A DNA stretch of 64,000 nt from Acheta domesticus (GCA_031308135.1 JAHLJT010000631.1:223891654-223955653), one strand, 5' to 3'; counted from the first letter of the stretch, positions 46,661 to 59,390 are shown. Notes: a model not told the origin generated them from the sequence alone. Made by a program: numbers and translations.

Positions 46661-47697
46661 CAAGTGGGGGAAAGTGGGTCAAAGTAGTAAATTGCTTTTA
46701 AAACCAACAGATTTGGAGCCCTTCAGTACTAGAACAAGTATTTTGTCGAAAAGAGCGTTGGCACGACTGTGTGAAAGTGTCATGCGGCAAGCATATCAGA
46801 AGAGCGAATTAACGTTGGAACGTTTCTATTTTACTTTGCCCCCGACATTTTTGACTGAATATTATTGCTACTATAATCGTTTCGTTTTACGAGTAAGTGA
46901 GTTTTATGTTACTCCTCAGTACCTTTTACTCACAAATTGTTAAGAACTGGCTTCAAAATCACCCAGGTAAAGTGGTGACTCCCCTCGAAGTCAATTATCA
47001 CTTTGGAGAAGCATTTTTAAGGGCAGCCACAAGACAATGCATTCTCTGGATTTAGAAACTCAGGGATACAACCTCAGATATTTTCTCATGATGCTTTCAC
47101 TCCAACAGAAGCAACAAATTATGAACTGTTTGCAGAATCTTTAAAAGCAACATTGTAAGCTACAGCCATTACGTCACTGGTGGTAGCAGACTCTCAGTCC
47201 CTGACAGTTTCACCTGAAGAAATTCGTTCTGTGCCAAAATTAGGATGAAATTCGAGTAAGTTCACATGAAGAATTGAAACAAATACCATCGTAACATCAT
47301 CTTCTTTGAGAGATCTTATAAGGTTTGCCAAGGGGCCCTCTTCAAAAATCATAAAACGGTAAAAAAAACTATGTACGTAGAGATAAAACAAATCTTAATC
47401 ACATCAGTTTTTTTAATTCTCATTTACATTATTTACCAATATTTCTCTAAGCAATAAACATTATTCCCTAATTACCTTCGTTAGCTAAGTAGCTAATAAG
47501 CGTCGCTAAAAACCGCAGACTCGCAGAAAATTAAAAAAAGTAACAAGTAGTTTTAGTGAATGCAGCATAGACTTTCCATATGTTATAGCAGAGGGTATCT
47601 AATAATTTTTGAAGTATGTATCAATTTTTTTAAAATATGAACTCAGTATTGTTGCTACAAGCTTAACTGTTCCACTTTTCCCCACGTCCCCCTACTT
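46661..47697 (+). mobile_element. pogo/Tigger-type transposon remnant, 1037 bp
   Basis: The left end is CAAGTGGGGGAAAGTGGG after TA (46659-46660). The right end in reverse complement is AAGTAGGGGGACGTGGGG, followed by TA (47698-47699). A TA duplication with G-rich ends fits the pogo group of Tc1/mariner. It carries the C-terminus of a DDE transposase (see the next entry). The rest of the interior is decayed or deleted. Confidence 0.7.
46957..47244 (+). pseudogene. pogo/Tigger transposase C-terminal fragment
   Basis: The frame reads VTPLEVNYHFGEAFLRAATR, shifts by one base near 47036, and continues as NAFSGFRNSGIQPQIFSHDA followed by FTPTEATNYELF. A later block reads VSPEEIRSVPKL. In intact Tigger/pogo transposases the same order (F..A...A...GFr..GI.P....F...dF.P, then vsPe.I.P.PK) follows the DDE core. 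The catalytic Asp residues are not present in this fragment. Confidence 0.7.
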
Positions 47698-47699
47698 TA

Positions 47700-48469
47700 G
47701 CCATAAATTTGTTAGATAACAGTTTGATAAGATGTATTAACAAATTCAAATCTTTGGATTTGGCTCTTTAGATCTTTAGAATATATTTTGAAGTGTAGTT
47801 ATATGTGTAACTGTGAACTGTATTAACAAAGAGATACTAATGAATGTCTTCTACAACCAATGGTAATTATCTAGTCAGCAAATTTACTTCTTGTTCTCAT
47901 TATGAACAGATTGTAAATAAACGTTTAAAAAAACAACGAAATAATTAGTATCTAAGTGATATATTTTAACACAGTCTAAACTATCAACTTTTACAATACG
48001 CCATTCAATGTCTGAATGTTGTATTTTATTGATGTTTTGTTTATTTATTCATGTTGTTTTTTATTTATTTTTGATAACGATTACCTTTCACGTTAGATTA
48101 TTTTGCTGAAGACATTTGAAGGTGTATGGGATTTTAATGTGAAATGTTCCCGTTCTTCCCGAACTTAGGCTAGGTTTGAATGAATGAATGAATTAGCCTA
48201 GAATTTGTCCCATAAAGGCCAAAGGCCTCCTGCAAGAGGGACTCTTGTGAAATTCACCTGGTGAGCTATTCCACGTAAGGCCAGGTTTAGTCAAGATATT
48301 ATAGAGGACATTCAAGTAAAGGGATTTTTTTTAATTCGTCGCAGTAAAATGAAACACGAATATTTCCGTTAACACTCCAGATCTTTAGAAACAGTGAAAC
48401 ATCTTTAATTTTTGTTTGTTTTTATAATAAAACTTGTTACACGTCTTGAATTTTTTTAAAAAAATATTC
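47700..48469. other. AT-rich spacer
   Basis: Nothing was recognised apart from short AATG repeats near 48180. Confidence 0.5.
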
Positions 48470-48600
48470 CGACCTCGATGGCCGAGGTGGCTATGATGGT
48501 GTACCGACTCTGCGCTTCGCTCCAAAGGGTCGCGGGTTCGAGTCCCGCCTTGGGAACGGTTGTTTGTCTCTTGTTTATTATATATATGTTGTCGCGGAGG
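48470..48600 (+). mobile_element. tRNA-derived SINE head
   Basis: A box TGGCCGAGGTGG at 48479-48490 and B box GGTTCGAGTCC at 48535-48545, 44 nt apart as in Leu/Ser-type tRNAs with a variable arm. The would-be acceptor ends do not pair, so it is not an intact tRNA gene but a SINE or tRNA pseudogene. The end of the body is unclear. Confidence 0.6.
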
Positions 48601-49739
48601 ACCTCGCGTTCTGCGGACCCCAGATCAGAGAAGCCCGTAAGTGTGTTGGTGTCACGTGAAAGGTCGAATATGTATGTCATCCGGACAAAAAGAGTAACTG
48701 ACCGTCAGCTGGATAAAAGCTCTAGAAAAAAGAAACTCTTTGTGTAATTAAATAATCAAGAAAAAGCTTCAATTTGACTCATTTGATCACGAATGCTACA
48801 AAAATACAAAAAGAAATTATTGTAGAAGCGAATTCAGGAGACGTCGCCTGATTTGGGCCACAAACTAGTAGAATGCGGTCATAGAAAACATACCGGCGGC
48901 AAGCAAGTTGCCATTATGAGCTTTATTGTTTTCATTTCCCAAATATGTGAAGTGTAGGGCCTATGCTCTATGCTCTTATATTTATTACTTAAGAACCCAA
49001 ATTAAACTCATAAAATAATTTTATTCTGTTGTGTTGAACTGTATCTTCTGCATGTTGTGAAAACAGACACGAGACAATTGCTGCGTCAGGAACGTGACTT
49101 CCATTTAACTGGTAATTGTGGAGTCTGACAATTTTCCGCCCTGGTAAGTAGAACTGGTTGCAGGTTACATTTGCCAAACGTCCTCAGTCCTTGTTTCCTC
49201 TTTGCTCGAAACCCCTCTTCCGCCCATGTTCGCGTCCTAGTTCAGAGCCTTTCTCGCCCCATTCGCTTTACCGGCAGTCGTTCCCGCTGCCACTCTTAAG
49301 CCTCGCTGCGACGCTCACATCTCCCTCGCCCGTTATTGAACCCTCTTTCATGTTCTGGTTCCTGCTCTCAAAATAGCCCACACTCGTTTGTCTTCCCACT
49401 GCCCTATTTCTTGCCTCCCTCCCCCTCCCCGCCGTACTCTGTCCTAGAGGTCGTCGCTTCCCTCTGTTAGACTTTTGCGAACTTTTTCCTAACTAATCAA
49501 ACGATCTCTTGATAGAATGGAAACGCCATATTGAATCGCCTCGTATCGCGTTTTTCGTGCCAAGCTTTACGGGAAAAAATTCAACCACCGAATGTGGGAC
49601 TTGGGGTGTCAGGAGTTGGCGCTGACCACAGCGCTGGCTGACGTGGGGGGTGTCACCACTGCCAAGGAACGACATGAAAAACAATTTCTAAAAACCTATC
49701 TTGTAGTTTCAATGATGCTAATGCCTCTTTGACAAATTT
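48601..49739. other. Mixed spacer with a C/T-rich tract
   Basis: A CCTC-rich stretch lies at 49190-49450. No domain-bearing frame was seen. Confidence 0.45.
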
Positions 49740-49749
49740 TATATATATA

Positions 49750-49787
<38 letters not shown>
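49740..49787. repeat. (AT)n microsatellite
   Basis: Alternating AT with one phase break at about 49756. Confidence 0.97.
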
Positions 49788-49791
<4 letters not shown>

Positions 49792-50259
49792 TACAAAAGC
49801 ATTCCAATTGTGTAAATTGGGTGCTTTTTTATTTCTCGCTTAATTTTTTCTGTCTGAGCACATGTACTGTAAATAATAAACAATTAACATGTTTCTGGAG
49901 TGTTTCTATGCTTCCATAATGCAAATTTTTGCCTAGTAGTATTTTTTTGAAACCAACTTTCGAGTGCTCATTGCGGCTCAACCATTCGGAATATCCTCGT
50001 AGTTTATTAGAGAAAATATGCTTAGAATTGTCTTAAGAGCTTATTTTCAAAGTTTCGACGTTTCCTTCCCCGGACACCATGTGTGTGTGTGTATGTATGT
50101 ATATATATAGCGTATGTGTATATATAGCGTTTCCTATATCGGATAACACGAATACCGATTATTTTGGTATCTTGGAATTCGTGGTAATGATTGTTTTCTG
50201 TAGTCTGAATGAATGTCACGTATGTCATGCAAGTTTCTCAGAGAACGTGGCACTTTTTG

Positions 50260-51110
50260 AGACCGCATGCTCGGTCGGCGTGGGGCTGCCTCTCGCCACT
50301 AGCTTCCGCCGTTTGCGGGAGCACAGCGTGGGCTCTTATTAATAGCGCAGAGGAGTTGATAGGCCCTCGCGGAAGCGCGTCACCCGCGCCGCAACGCCTG
50401 CCCCCGCAGCGCGCGCTTCGCGCCCCCGGAACGGGCGGAAACAAACAGGCGCACGTCTCCATCACAGAGAGGAGCTGTGGAAGGGGTCGCGGGCGCCTCA
50501 AAGAGCGGAGTGCGAACGGCGCGGCGCGGCTGGCCGCAGCGGGGGCCCTTAGCCCTCGTAATTGGAACGATTCGGGCGGTCATTTTTTATCGGCGGCCAA
50601 GGTGGAAGAGAGCGCGGGGGCGGCGTGCGGCGGGGCACACTCCGAAAGGAGGTCGCCGCCGGCCAACTTCCTCTGCTTTCCGCCGACTCGGGAAAAGTTG
50701 GGACGCGAAGACGGCGGCGGGCAGGGAGGCGCGCGGTCGGCGGCGGAGCGGGGAGGAGCGAGGCGGTCGCGCCGGTGGCGGAAGGTTTTATGAGCCGAGC
50801 AGGAGGGCGGCGGGCGGCCTTCGCTCGCGCGGCCGCGCTTTTTCCCGCAGGTTTCGCGTTCCTGGCGCGCCCCCGCCGGGAGGGGCCGTGGGGGGCGGCG
50901 GCGGAGGGTGAAAAAGCACCCGGAACGATCCGCCGAAGTTTGGCTAATGGAGCCGCTGGTCGGTGTGGAGGGGCCGGAGGCGAGCGGTGTGCTCTGGAAC
51001 GCACCCCGTCCCCCGGGCGGAGAGAGGTGCGCCGGCGCGGGGGCGCGGGGGCGCGGGGGCGCGGGGGCGCGGTGGCGACGCCCGCAGAGCGACGGACAGG
51101 TTACGCGCCT
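50260..51110. promoter_or_regulatory. Large CpG island with a (GGGGGCGC)n tract
   Basis: This is the largest GC-rich block in the window. A GCGCGGGGGCG repeat runs at 51030-51075. Overlapping open frames of 100-236 residues exist on both strands, all Arg/Ala/Gly/Pro-rich, which is expected from composition. It is upstream (minus strand) of the lipocalin signal exon, or could serve a gene on the plus strand outside the recognisable exons. Confidence 0.45.
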
Positions 51111-53303
51111 TCGGGTCGTCTTCCTCGTGTACCACCTTCAAGGGACACACCACCTTCACCGGACGTTCTGCTTTTCTACCTCGCTGTTTTCTTCTCTGAT
51201 TTCTCCTGGAAGAGATTTTACTCCGTATGGAAAAGAGTCTCAAATTTTAAAAGAAACATTTACGATCTTTGAATGTATACTATCGTCTCCTGATATTATA
51301 CCTGTAGATGTCTATGTTTTTATTATATCTTAAGGTTTCACATACTAATGCGCCATAGGTTTTTATGAGATTTTATAGTTTCCAATTTATCGAGTATAAC
51401 AAAAGATAGGAATTTTTAAAGATATGAAGTAATGCTGAATAATTAAGGGTTTTTAAAAATTAAGATGATCAGTAATCCTCTTATTATATTATAAGGGAGA
51501 AAATAAGCAGAACATTTGGTCAAACCCCAAAGTTTCATTTCAAATTTATCCACATTATGACGGATGCCAAGAATGATTAGGAAGTGAAAATTGAGTAGAC
51601 TTGAATTTATGAGAATGTTCAAGTTTTCTCAGTGGAATTTGAGATTAAGAGTCAACCTTTGTTATAAACATGTATTTCAGTGACATGACCTAATTTAGAA
51701 TAGGAAAGAGCATTCATGGGCGTCCTCGGTAGACATTTAATTAGACAACGAAATAATTAAACCTTAGCTTCACAAGTGCATGGACATATTATTATAGTGT
51801 AAAATCCGACTACGCTTTTTACATCTAGGAACACGATGTCGAGGAGGATGCTACAAAATAGCGCTCTGTGCTACTTGCGTGCACAGTATGGTGACGTGTT
51901 TTCCCGGAAAGAGACATCGCGTGGTTTAGCTTGATTACGCATTGTGTGGTGGCATTTTTCTCTTTACAGGCGTATCTAACCTTTTGTAACCTTTTATGAA
52001 AATAAAACGTTTTATGTCACTTTTGCTGTAATATGGAATCCGCTTTTGTCGGTCAGGCCCGAAAAAATATTTAGTACCAGTAGTCAATTTTATCTTTAAA
52101 ATAATAACATAAGCTAACGTTTTCACAAACACATTCGAACAAATCATCGTTTTTTATCAGACATAAACGTGCTCAAAAGTTTCGTCGTTAATGTTTCAAC
52201 CCAGTTTTCCGTAATTAGAAATTTGTCATTGTTCTTAGATAAAATTGACGACCATCGCAATGTTTTAGAATATCACAGAGAAGAAATCGTTTTATATGAG
52301 ATAATGTGTCCTTAATTTCCATAGCTTCGCCTCCACATCGAGGTGAAACGTTCCTTCTAGCACGGTTCGTCTGCGTAATTTTCCTTGTAAAAGCGGAGGA
52401 CGAAGATTGAGAAAGATTGCGGCGTCCCTCTTAAGCTCACTCCCGTCTGTTTCACTTGACGAACCCAGACAGGATGTGCCAACGTACATTTCCAGATTAC
52501 AGCTAACGGACCGACACATTTCGCTTTTAATTTTCCTAAAACAAAGTGACATTACGCTCAAATAGTTGGTCGTGCGTATGCCTCTCACAGTTTGTTTTAT
52601 ATCACGAGTAGCATCAGTTCACGTTTTCACCTGGCAGCATTCCACGTCGGGGGATAGAGACTCTCGATACCATCTTTCAGTGGAATTAAAGCGATATGGC
52701 TTTAAAAATTGTGAATAGTTAAATGCGTCGCAGAAAAACGACTTGTGGACTAATTTAATTCTAGATAAGATATGATCTTTAATAGGAAATGGATTGGCGC
52801 ATGTATATGCGAGAGCAGTTTTATATCGTGAGGTAATGACAGGAAGCGTAATACAAATATAATCACAGCAGGTACACATTTTTGCGTTGATGTGTTTGAA
52901 ATATTAATACTTAGATTTGAAAAATTATAAAATTATTTTTAATCCGAAATCCCTTTTGTTAAAGGTTGAGAATGCTTCCGATTCGAAATGAAATAAGTAT
53001 AATGCACGTGGTTGAAAAGCTCTTTAGAAATGTTATTCATCATTTTTCAGCTGTTTAATTGTGTGTAAATGAATCTTCACAGTCTTCATTTCTACCGAGT
53101 ATTCGCGAAATACATTATTGTACGGATAATTAAAAATAAAACATAATTACTAATTTTAAAACTATTCTCAGCCTTTGAGTGAGAAAATATCTTTTCATTT
53201 CGTCTTTGCTATTCCATCATTAATATTTCTCATCCCATCTTCTAAAACGAAAGATGAAGAATCTCATCGACAGGAGAACTGAACCGAACGTCCCTTAAAT
53301 TAA
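51111..53303. other. AT-rich sequence, no gene recognised
   Basis: Minus-strand frames at 52292-52588 and 52619-52879 have no known motif. The region may be intergenic. Confidence 0.45.
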
Positions 53304-53311
53304 CTTATTAG

Positions 53312-54690
53312 CAGTGGCGTAGCCTGAGTTTTGGCTCAGAGTATGTAACTCGAAAAATGAGAAAATAATTTAAAACTCCTAAATATTTCTCATTCAGCAA
53401 TACCAATTCTGTCACTTTGGTCAATTAGAGCATACAAATAATTTGTATATTTAAAATAAAAACTGATCCAGTAAAAGTAATAATGGCTCACGTACTTCAT
53501 TTAGTTTACTGGTTGAAGATAGAAAAAGTTGACTGAAGTTCACGACCTAGCTAAATATAAATGTGTGTCTTCATACTTTAATAATAAGAGCACTATCAAA
53601 ACTAATGATTTTCAAAATTGTCCAATTCATATCATTTCAAACCCATTAGAATTGGCATAATTTATAAAATGGAAAGCAAAGATCTATAATAAAAGTATAA
53701 TAGGAAAGAGAAAACCAATCAATTTACAGAACGTAATGAAAAACAGTTGACAGTTATCCTTTGCTGCTTACATCAAGGGTTTCATCCAGTATAGAGGAGA
53801 CAAAATAGGCTTTAGAAATTTTATTTTTAATTTCATGGGTCATTACTATTCTCACACTTGAAATCCAATCAATCTGAATTTCTGGCGAGATTGCACGAAA
53901 TATTGAAATTTTCCATGACATCCTTGCCAGTTTTATCACATTCATATATTCCGTGAAATTTTCTCTATTTGATGATTTCTTATTTTCATTATGGCTTGAA
54001 AATACAAGCCCTCGTCTCCCAAAACAGCATACAACTCGAATGAAGTGTGACAGAATTTCCCTGTTTTACCTAATATCACTGTTGTATTGCTCAACATAGC
54101 CTGTGTAAATAAAATTCTATCTTTTCATATTTAAAAAAAAATATTTTTAAATGTTTCTCACGAGCTATAATTTGTCCACGGCACAAAAATTCGACTCCAG
54201 AATTATGTTAGGCACCGTGAATCGCGTTGTGCTCGTCATTCCAGGGCACAGATGTAGGTTGCACAGTCACATACCCTTGTGCATTCAACCAGCACAATCC
54301 TTAAACTAAATTGGCTAGAAATATATAGTTGCTAAATGCATTAAAATCAGGTAATAAACCGACAATGTTCATTAATTAATCTCGTTCTCTCACAAACACC
54401 GAAGAGATCAATGAAGTTTCGTTAAAAGATAGCTTTTTCGATGGCACTCTGGATGTAATGGTTCACTGTGCATCTGATTCACAGCGCAGGCTAGGCGGCA
54501 TTTCAGACTGATTCATTCATCCTCGGGAAGAATCAAAGTCTCAGCGGCACAATGTTTGAAATATAATGAATATTGTGTAGTAGAAAAAGAAAATAACAAA
54601 TGGACAATTTACAATCATTTTAAAATGAAAATAGTTGATATCGACAGGGTATGTAGCAGATCATCCACATCCATGGACGCTACACCCCTG
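53312..54690. mobile_element. hAT transposon, 1379 bp, with perfect 8-bp target duplication
   Basis: CTTATTAG flanks the element at 53304-53311 and 54691-54698. The left end is CAGTGGCGTAGCCTG and the right end in reverse complement is CAGGGGTGTAGCGTCC. A transposase fragment is present inside on the minus strand. All three signs point to the hAT superfamily. The left terminus shares CAGTGGCGTAGC with the element at 18404-19442. Confidence 0.88.
53754..53945 (-). pseudogene. hAT transposase fragment
   Basis: This minus-strand frame of 63 codons contains EIKNKISKAYFVSSILDETL and DVSSKG, closely resembling the ...F.sii.DETtDvs.keq segment around the first catalytic Asp of hAT (ZMYM6/zinc-finger-BED type) transposases. 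Thr is replaced by Leu in DETT, and the frame stops right after it. No dimerisation domain or BED finger could be found, so the element is non-autonomous. Confidence 0.65.
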
Positions 54691-54739
54691 CTTATTAGAG
54701 TACGAATGAGCTACCCTGTAAATCATGGTCAAGTGCGGC

Positions 54740-55410
54740 GCGACGTCCCGTGATGGCAGCCCACGTAAGCCCGTGGTTGAACCGGAAGACGGACGGCGGG
54801 TATTACGAGCGGAGGCGCTCCCCCAGATGCCCGCGCGGGCCGCCTGCCTCGGGGGCAGCGTCCTCCGGCGGCGCGGCGCGGCGCGGCGGCAGCCCCGTGC
54901 GGGGGCGGGCGTGGTCACCCCTGGGGACGGCGGTGGGCAGCGGAAGAGCTCTGGAGCTGCCGCGGCGGCGGCGGCGGCGGCGGCGCTCGCGACACATTAC
55001 GGCTCGTTAACGCGCGCGGGCGGCGCCTGCTACTGCTGCCGCCGCCGCCGCCGCCGCCGCTGCTTCTTGTGCGACGTGATCGCGAGCGACCACCACCGCC
55101 GCCGCGTCACCGCAGCTCCTCTCGGCGTCCCGCCCCGCCCCGCTCCGCCCTGCCCCACCGTGCCCTCGGGGCTCGCGCCGTCGCCGGCAGGATGTGACAA
55201 CTTAGCGCCGGATGCCGAGCACGCCCGACGACGCTCCACGCGCGCCGCCGCCCCCGCCCGCCCGCCCCTCGCGCGCGCGACGGACACCTGCCACCCGCGC
55301 TGCCCTCGTCACGTCCGCTGCCCCTCCGCCCCCCACCCCACGACGGGCGTCCCTCTCGTCGCTGGCGGAAGAGGAATTCAGAGAGGGCGGTGAGAGCGCT
55401 GGCCCGGAGG
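54740..55410. promoter_or_regulatory. CpG island with CGG and GCC triplet runs
   Basis: High GC over about 670 bp with (CGG)n at 54960-54985 and (GCC)n at 55035-55065. The triplet runs create poly-Ala/Arg frames on both strands that are not evidence of a gene. It starts just past the hAT element. It could be a promoter of a gene on either strand. Confidence 0.45.
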
Positions 55411-57050
55411 AAACGACTTTTCTTTTGTTTCCTGGTGGTTTGGTTGACGTGACGTATATTTGTTGTCTTTGATGTATTTCGTTGGTAGGTTTCATTTCAT
55501 TTATTTGAAATAATGTGAAGGATGTGCTTCTAGACAGACAACAAAACGCTATTGAGTCATATAAAATTTGTATTTCAAAGGATGTTTATATAGCACAAAG
55601 TACACATTAACTGAATACCTGAACATTTGGTGTTTTCGATTATTATGTGGTAAATTTTCTACATATGTCGGATTTTGCGTGATAAGTTGGAAATCTTAAT
55701 GTTTTATGAAATGTTCTATATATGTTTTAGTTAAAGTAGTGAAACTTTAATTGAAGGACTCGAATCCAGAAAATATTATTCCACATTTCCGTCAAAATTA
55801 AGATAATCACAATTAACATACACGTCGTATCAATTAGAACATTTTGTATAACACCGTGATACTTATGAAACAAATGAAAAATATTTGTTCTTTATTCTGT
55901 GGCGAGAAATGGCGAACTGAAATTATTGTTTTCTCAGTATGAAATCCGTGTAGAATAAGACTATCTAGAATCAAGCCACTCAATTAAATCATGCACGAAT
56001 TTTAAAAGTTAGAAAAACATTTCTGCGTGGAAGCTGCGATATTAATGCAAGATATCTCATTATCAAACTACACTGTGAAGACTACAACACTGGGAAATGT
56101 CAGTAGTAGCTTGTTTTTAAATAGAAAAGTCTCCCTATTGTACTCTCCAAAGTGATAAGAGAATAGATTTTTCAAATGGTTCCCAATTAAAAGTCTTTGT
56201 TCAATTTTTGAAGTGAAGATAACACTATCAAAGATAAATTTATTTTATTAACAAGAACTGCGAATCCACAAGGGAGGCATGGCAGAAAAATAATTTCCAT
56301 CTATTTAGAGAAGCACGAACTCAGATGGCGAAATATTGTTTGATTCTGTACTGATTATGATCGCGGCATGCTAAAAAATGAATGCTGATCTTTTTTTCAC
56401 ATTGAGGCACACTGGCTTGTCAGAAGAAAAATATGTTGATACGATTTTTTGAACTTCAGAGTTAAATGTTTTTGATACAAATAGAAATGACATATTTGCA
56501 CGAAATCTTTGTTAACCAAAATTTGAAACTCAAATTCTCTCAGTTTTGACCTTATGTCTCTATTTTCTCTGTGCATTGCATTTTGTTGAGTATGCGACAG
56601 TCGACTCCGAAGATTTTAACAGATTGGTATGCAATTCACGCATAATTAATATTAAAGTCGTTCCTGATTAAAAATAAGAAGAAATCATTGAACTTTAGAA
56701 GGATAATATTTTTTTTAAATTTTGAATCTGGTGTTACTACTCAAGAGTTCTGGTACAAAAAGGGCAAGAATTAGCGCCACATCCAACGAATTTTAGGACA
56801 ACTTGCGCGTACCTGTGTGTAGGTTTCTTGGCATTGTCCTGAAAAAACATCAAAGACTTCTACTGAATCGTTTTAATTACAAACGTGTTGCTTTTAATCA
56901 AAAGTACTTTCCCATGAACCCCACAGGCGATTAAGGAAACATGAACTCATAAATAGAATCACTATTGAAATGGAAGAAATGGAACTGAAGCATCTTCAAT
57001 ATATTCCTATTTTTTACAGAATATATTTTTTCTTTTATTCAAAAATATTT
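55411..57050. other. AT-rich sequence, no gene recognised
   Basis: No frame, RNA or defined repeat was recognised. Confidence 0.5.
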
Positions 57051-57054
57051 TTGA

Positions 57055-57056
57055 TG

Positions 57057-57099
<43 letters not shown>

Positions 57100-57117
57100 T
57101 TTGTTGTTGTTGTTGTT
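57055..57117. repeat. (TTA)n followed by (TTG)n microsatellite
   Basis: About 14 TTA/ATT units are followed directly by about 5 TTG units. They produce a poly-Tyr frame that is not a gene. Confidence 0.95.
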
Positions 57118-59030
57118 CAGAATTCAAAATCTTATCTTTTTTTTCTTTCAAAAAAAACTTACCGAAATATTCCCTCAAAATAATCCGGGCGTGGTGATGG
57201 ATGATCTTTCTTTTTGAGATCATGCCGTCAACATGTTAAATTTTTTAAAGGGGTCTGTGAGTAAATGTGAAGAAGAAAATTAATCCACGTTCAGTTGTTT
57301 AAGTTTAGTTGGGAATCATTGGATTAGAGTAAAACAGTAGCTTCCTCTCTTTTGGTGAAACACACTAACTACCAAACTACTTATTTCACGAACAATTATC
57401 CTTGCATGTCAAATTTCTGTGTCCTGTCAGCATTAGTTGCCTTTATTTCCAATCAATTAAAGGTTAGTTCAAGGCAACGGGCCTTTCTTTCATTCTTTCT
57501 TGCACATCGTAAAAAACTACTAATAAAAATACACATTTGATATATATTACAACCTCAAGCAATATTTTTCTGTAAATCCAAGAGTAGCTCCTGTAGAAGA
57601 CAAACTAGCAAATTGATTCTGAAAACTTCAGAGTAACTTGTTTTTGTTTGGTCTTCATTTTGATATCTTATTCTCATCGAAGAATAAATACGACAAATAA
57701 AATTGTGTTGTGAATGAATTCACAATCTGTTATTTAAAGAGTATTCTCAATACCAGATTTACTCTATAATTGGATATGGAAAGTGAATGTGAAAACATGC
57801 AATCGAACTTAACAAAATAATACACTGCACTAGTTTCTTCAAACGGAGCTCATCGTAAACTGCTTGTAGCGTATTTGTGGTCGTGCCTGTTGTATTCACT
57901 TTTATCTGTTAACTGAATGATGGGAAAGACAAACTCTCCTGCGGTTTGCGAGCTGATTGAAATGCTCTTTGCGAAAAACACCCGCTCTTCGGCTAATCGC
58001 ATCGAGAATCATTTTCACCGACGTTTGTTTGATGAAACCGAGGCAGAGTCGCATGAGGATATTGCCTGTGGAGCAGACAAACACTCGGGCATCGCTCGAT
58101 ATTCATCTGCTACTTTTGATTTCAGCGGAGATTAAAGGCACATTAGTTTATCGTTTACACATGAAACTACATCTCTCATCTCGGATCTAATCAAAGGTTC
58201 TGATAATCTGACTTTGCCACCAGGTGAGGGAAACAATGATATCAGATAACGAGACATTTCCACGATTCGAATTTAAATGCTGTAATATCTCGCTACCGAG
58301 GTTTGTCGTAAACATTATATTAAAGATCGGAATTAAAGGAAAATCAAAGGGTAATTTTAAAAAAGGAGCTACGACAAAATATATTCGTATATCCCTTCCT
58401 TCAGTGACTTGTTGAATTCTTTACTTTTCGTATAAAATATTTTAAATCTGAGAAAATAAATGATAACGTACAATCACAAGAGTGATCGGAGGCGCGCGAG
58501 AGTAGCGTTTTGGGTCGCTTTTTAAGGGCATCCAACATACTACACCAATCCTTAACAATTCCTGGCTGACAGAATTATCGAACGAATGTGTCTCAAAGAA
58601 AGATTCTCGGTTCCAAAGTAGTGATGGTTTCTCATAGGAGGAAACTCACATATTTCCTTCTTCTGGATGCAGTTACTAAATAAAATATTTGATTTGATGG
58701 GTTGACGATAAGTTAATATTTTTTTAGTTGAAAGCTACGAGGATATTTATTTTTATTGTGTTTTAAACGACACGCGACTTTAAGCTACTCGAAAACGATC
58801 GAAATTCGACGACGTCGCACCGTGGATGAACTCCCAGCCTTCCCTCGTTAATTGCCCATATCTCAGAGCGGTCCTGCGGTCAGAAAGAAAAGTTCTTTAA
58901 TGAAACTATACTACAAGAAGAGACTATTTCTTCCTTTGAACTGCCATGTATTGGCTTCTCAATGTAATGAACGTGTCATCGGCGATGAGTCATGTCACAG
59001 TCTGGGAGGCAAGGACCAGACAACCGTTTT
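57118..59030. other. Mixed sequence, no gene recognised
   Basis: Frames at 57902-58190 on both strands overlap and carry no known motif. Confidence 0.45.
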
Positions 59031-59390
59031 TATTGATTAGTGATTCCAGGCGCGTGATCATTAGCCCCATATGTGCAGTGCAATTTTTTTTTCGCGGTTT
59101 GTAGGTCGCTGTTATCTTCTCCTGCTGATTGGTGAGATCCGGCGCCGACCAACGACGGCTTGCGCGGATTATTCCCCAACTATTTCCCACTAGCAGGGGC
59201 GCCGCTCCAGCCGGGACAAGCTGTAAGCCCCCCACTAGTCTCCCGACATGTGTGGTAGTGTAGTGCACGTGAATGTGTCTGTGTGTATGTAAGAGGAAAG
59301 GACAAGAGGAGGAAGGAAAGATCGCGTGCGCTCCGTGGCCCATTTGTTAAGGATCTGCTCCAGTGTTCGCTTGGTACGGAGAAATCACGG
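59031..59390 (-). mobile_element. SINE-like family, copy 4
   Basis: On the minus strand: ACTGGAGCAGATCCTTAACA, GGGCCACGGAGCGCACGCGA, CACACATGTCGGGAGACTAG and GGTCGGCGCCGGATCTCACC, ending in GCGCCTGGAATCACTAATCA. It matches copies 2 and 3 over nearly all of their length. The 117-residue frame across it is an artefact of the repeat. Confidence 0.8.

Noticed and set aside
48479..48560. Intact tRNA gene
   Set aside because: A and B boxes are present but the acceptor ends do not pair, so it is a SINE head or a tRNA pseudogene.
50209..51333. Several frames of 99-236 residues on both strands
   Set aside because: They overlap one another in GC-rich DNA with few stop codons and contain only low-complexity Arg/Gly/Ala sequence.
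54725..55393. 222-residue plus-strand frame with poly-Ala and poly-Arg
   Set aside because: The runs come from CGG/GCC triplet repeats and there is no recognisable domain.
56970..57197. Frame with a poly-Tyr run
   Set aside because: It is a translation of the (TTA)n/(TTG)n microsatellite.
58990..59343. 117-residue minus-strand frame
   Set aside because: It is the SINE-like repeat family read in one frame; partial frames of the same kind occur in the other copies.
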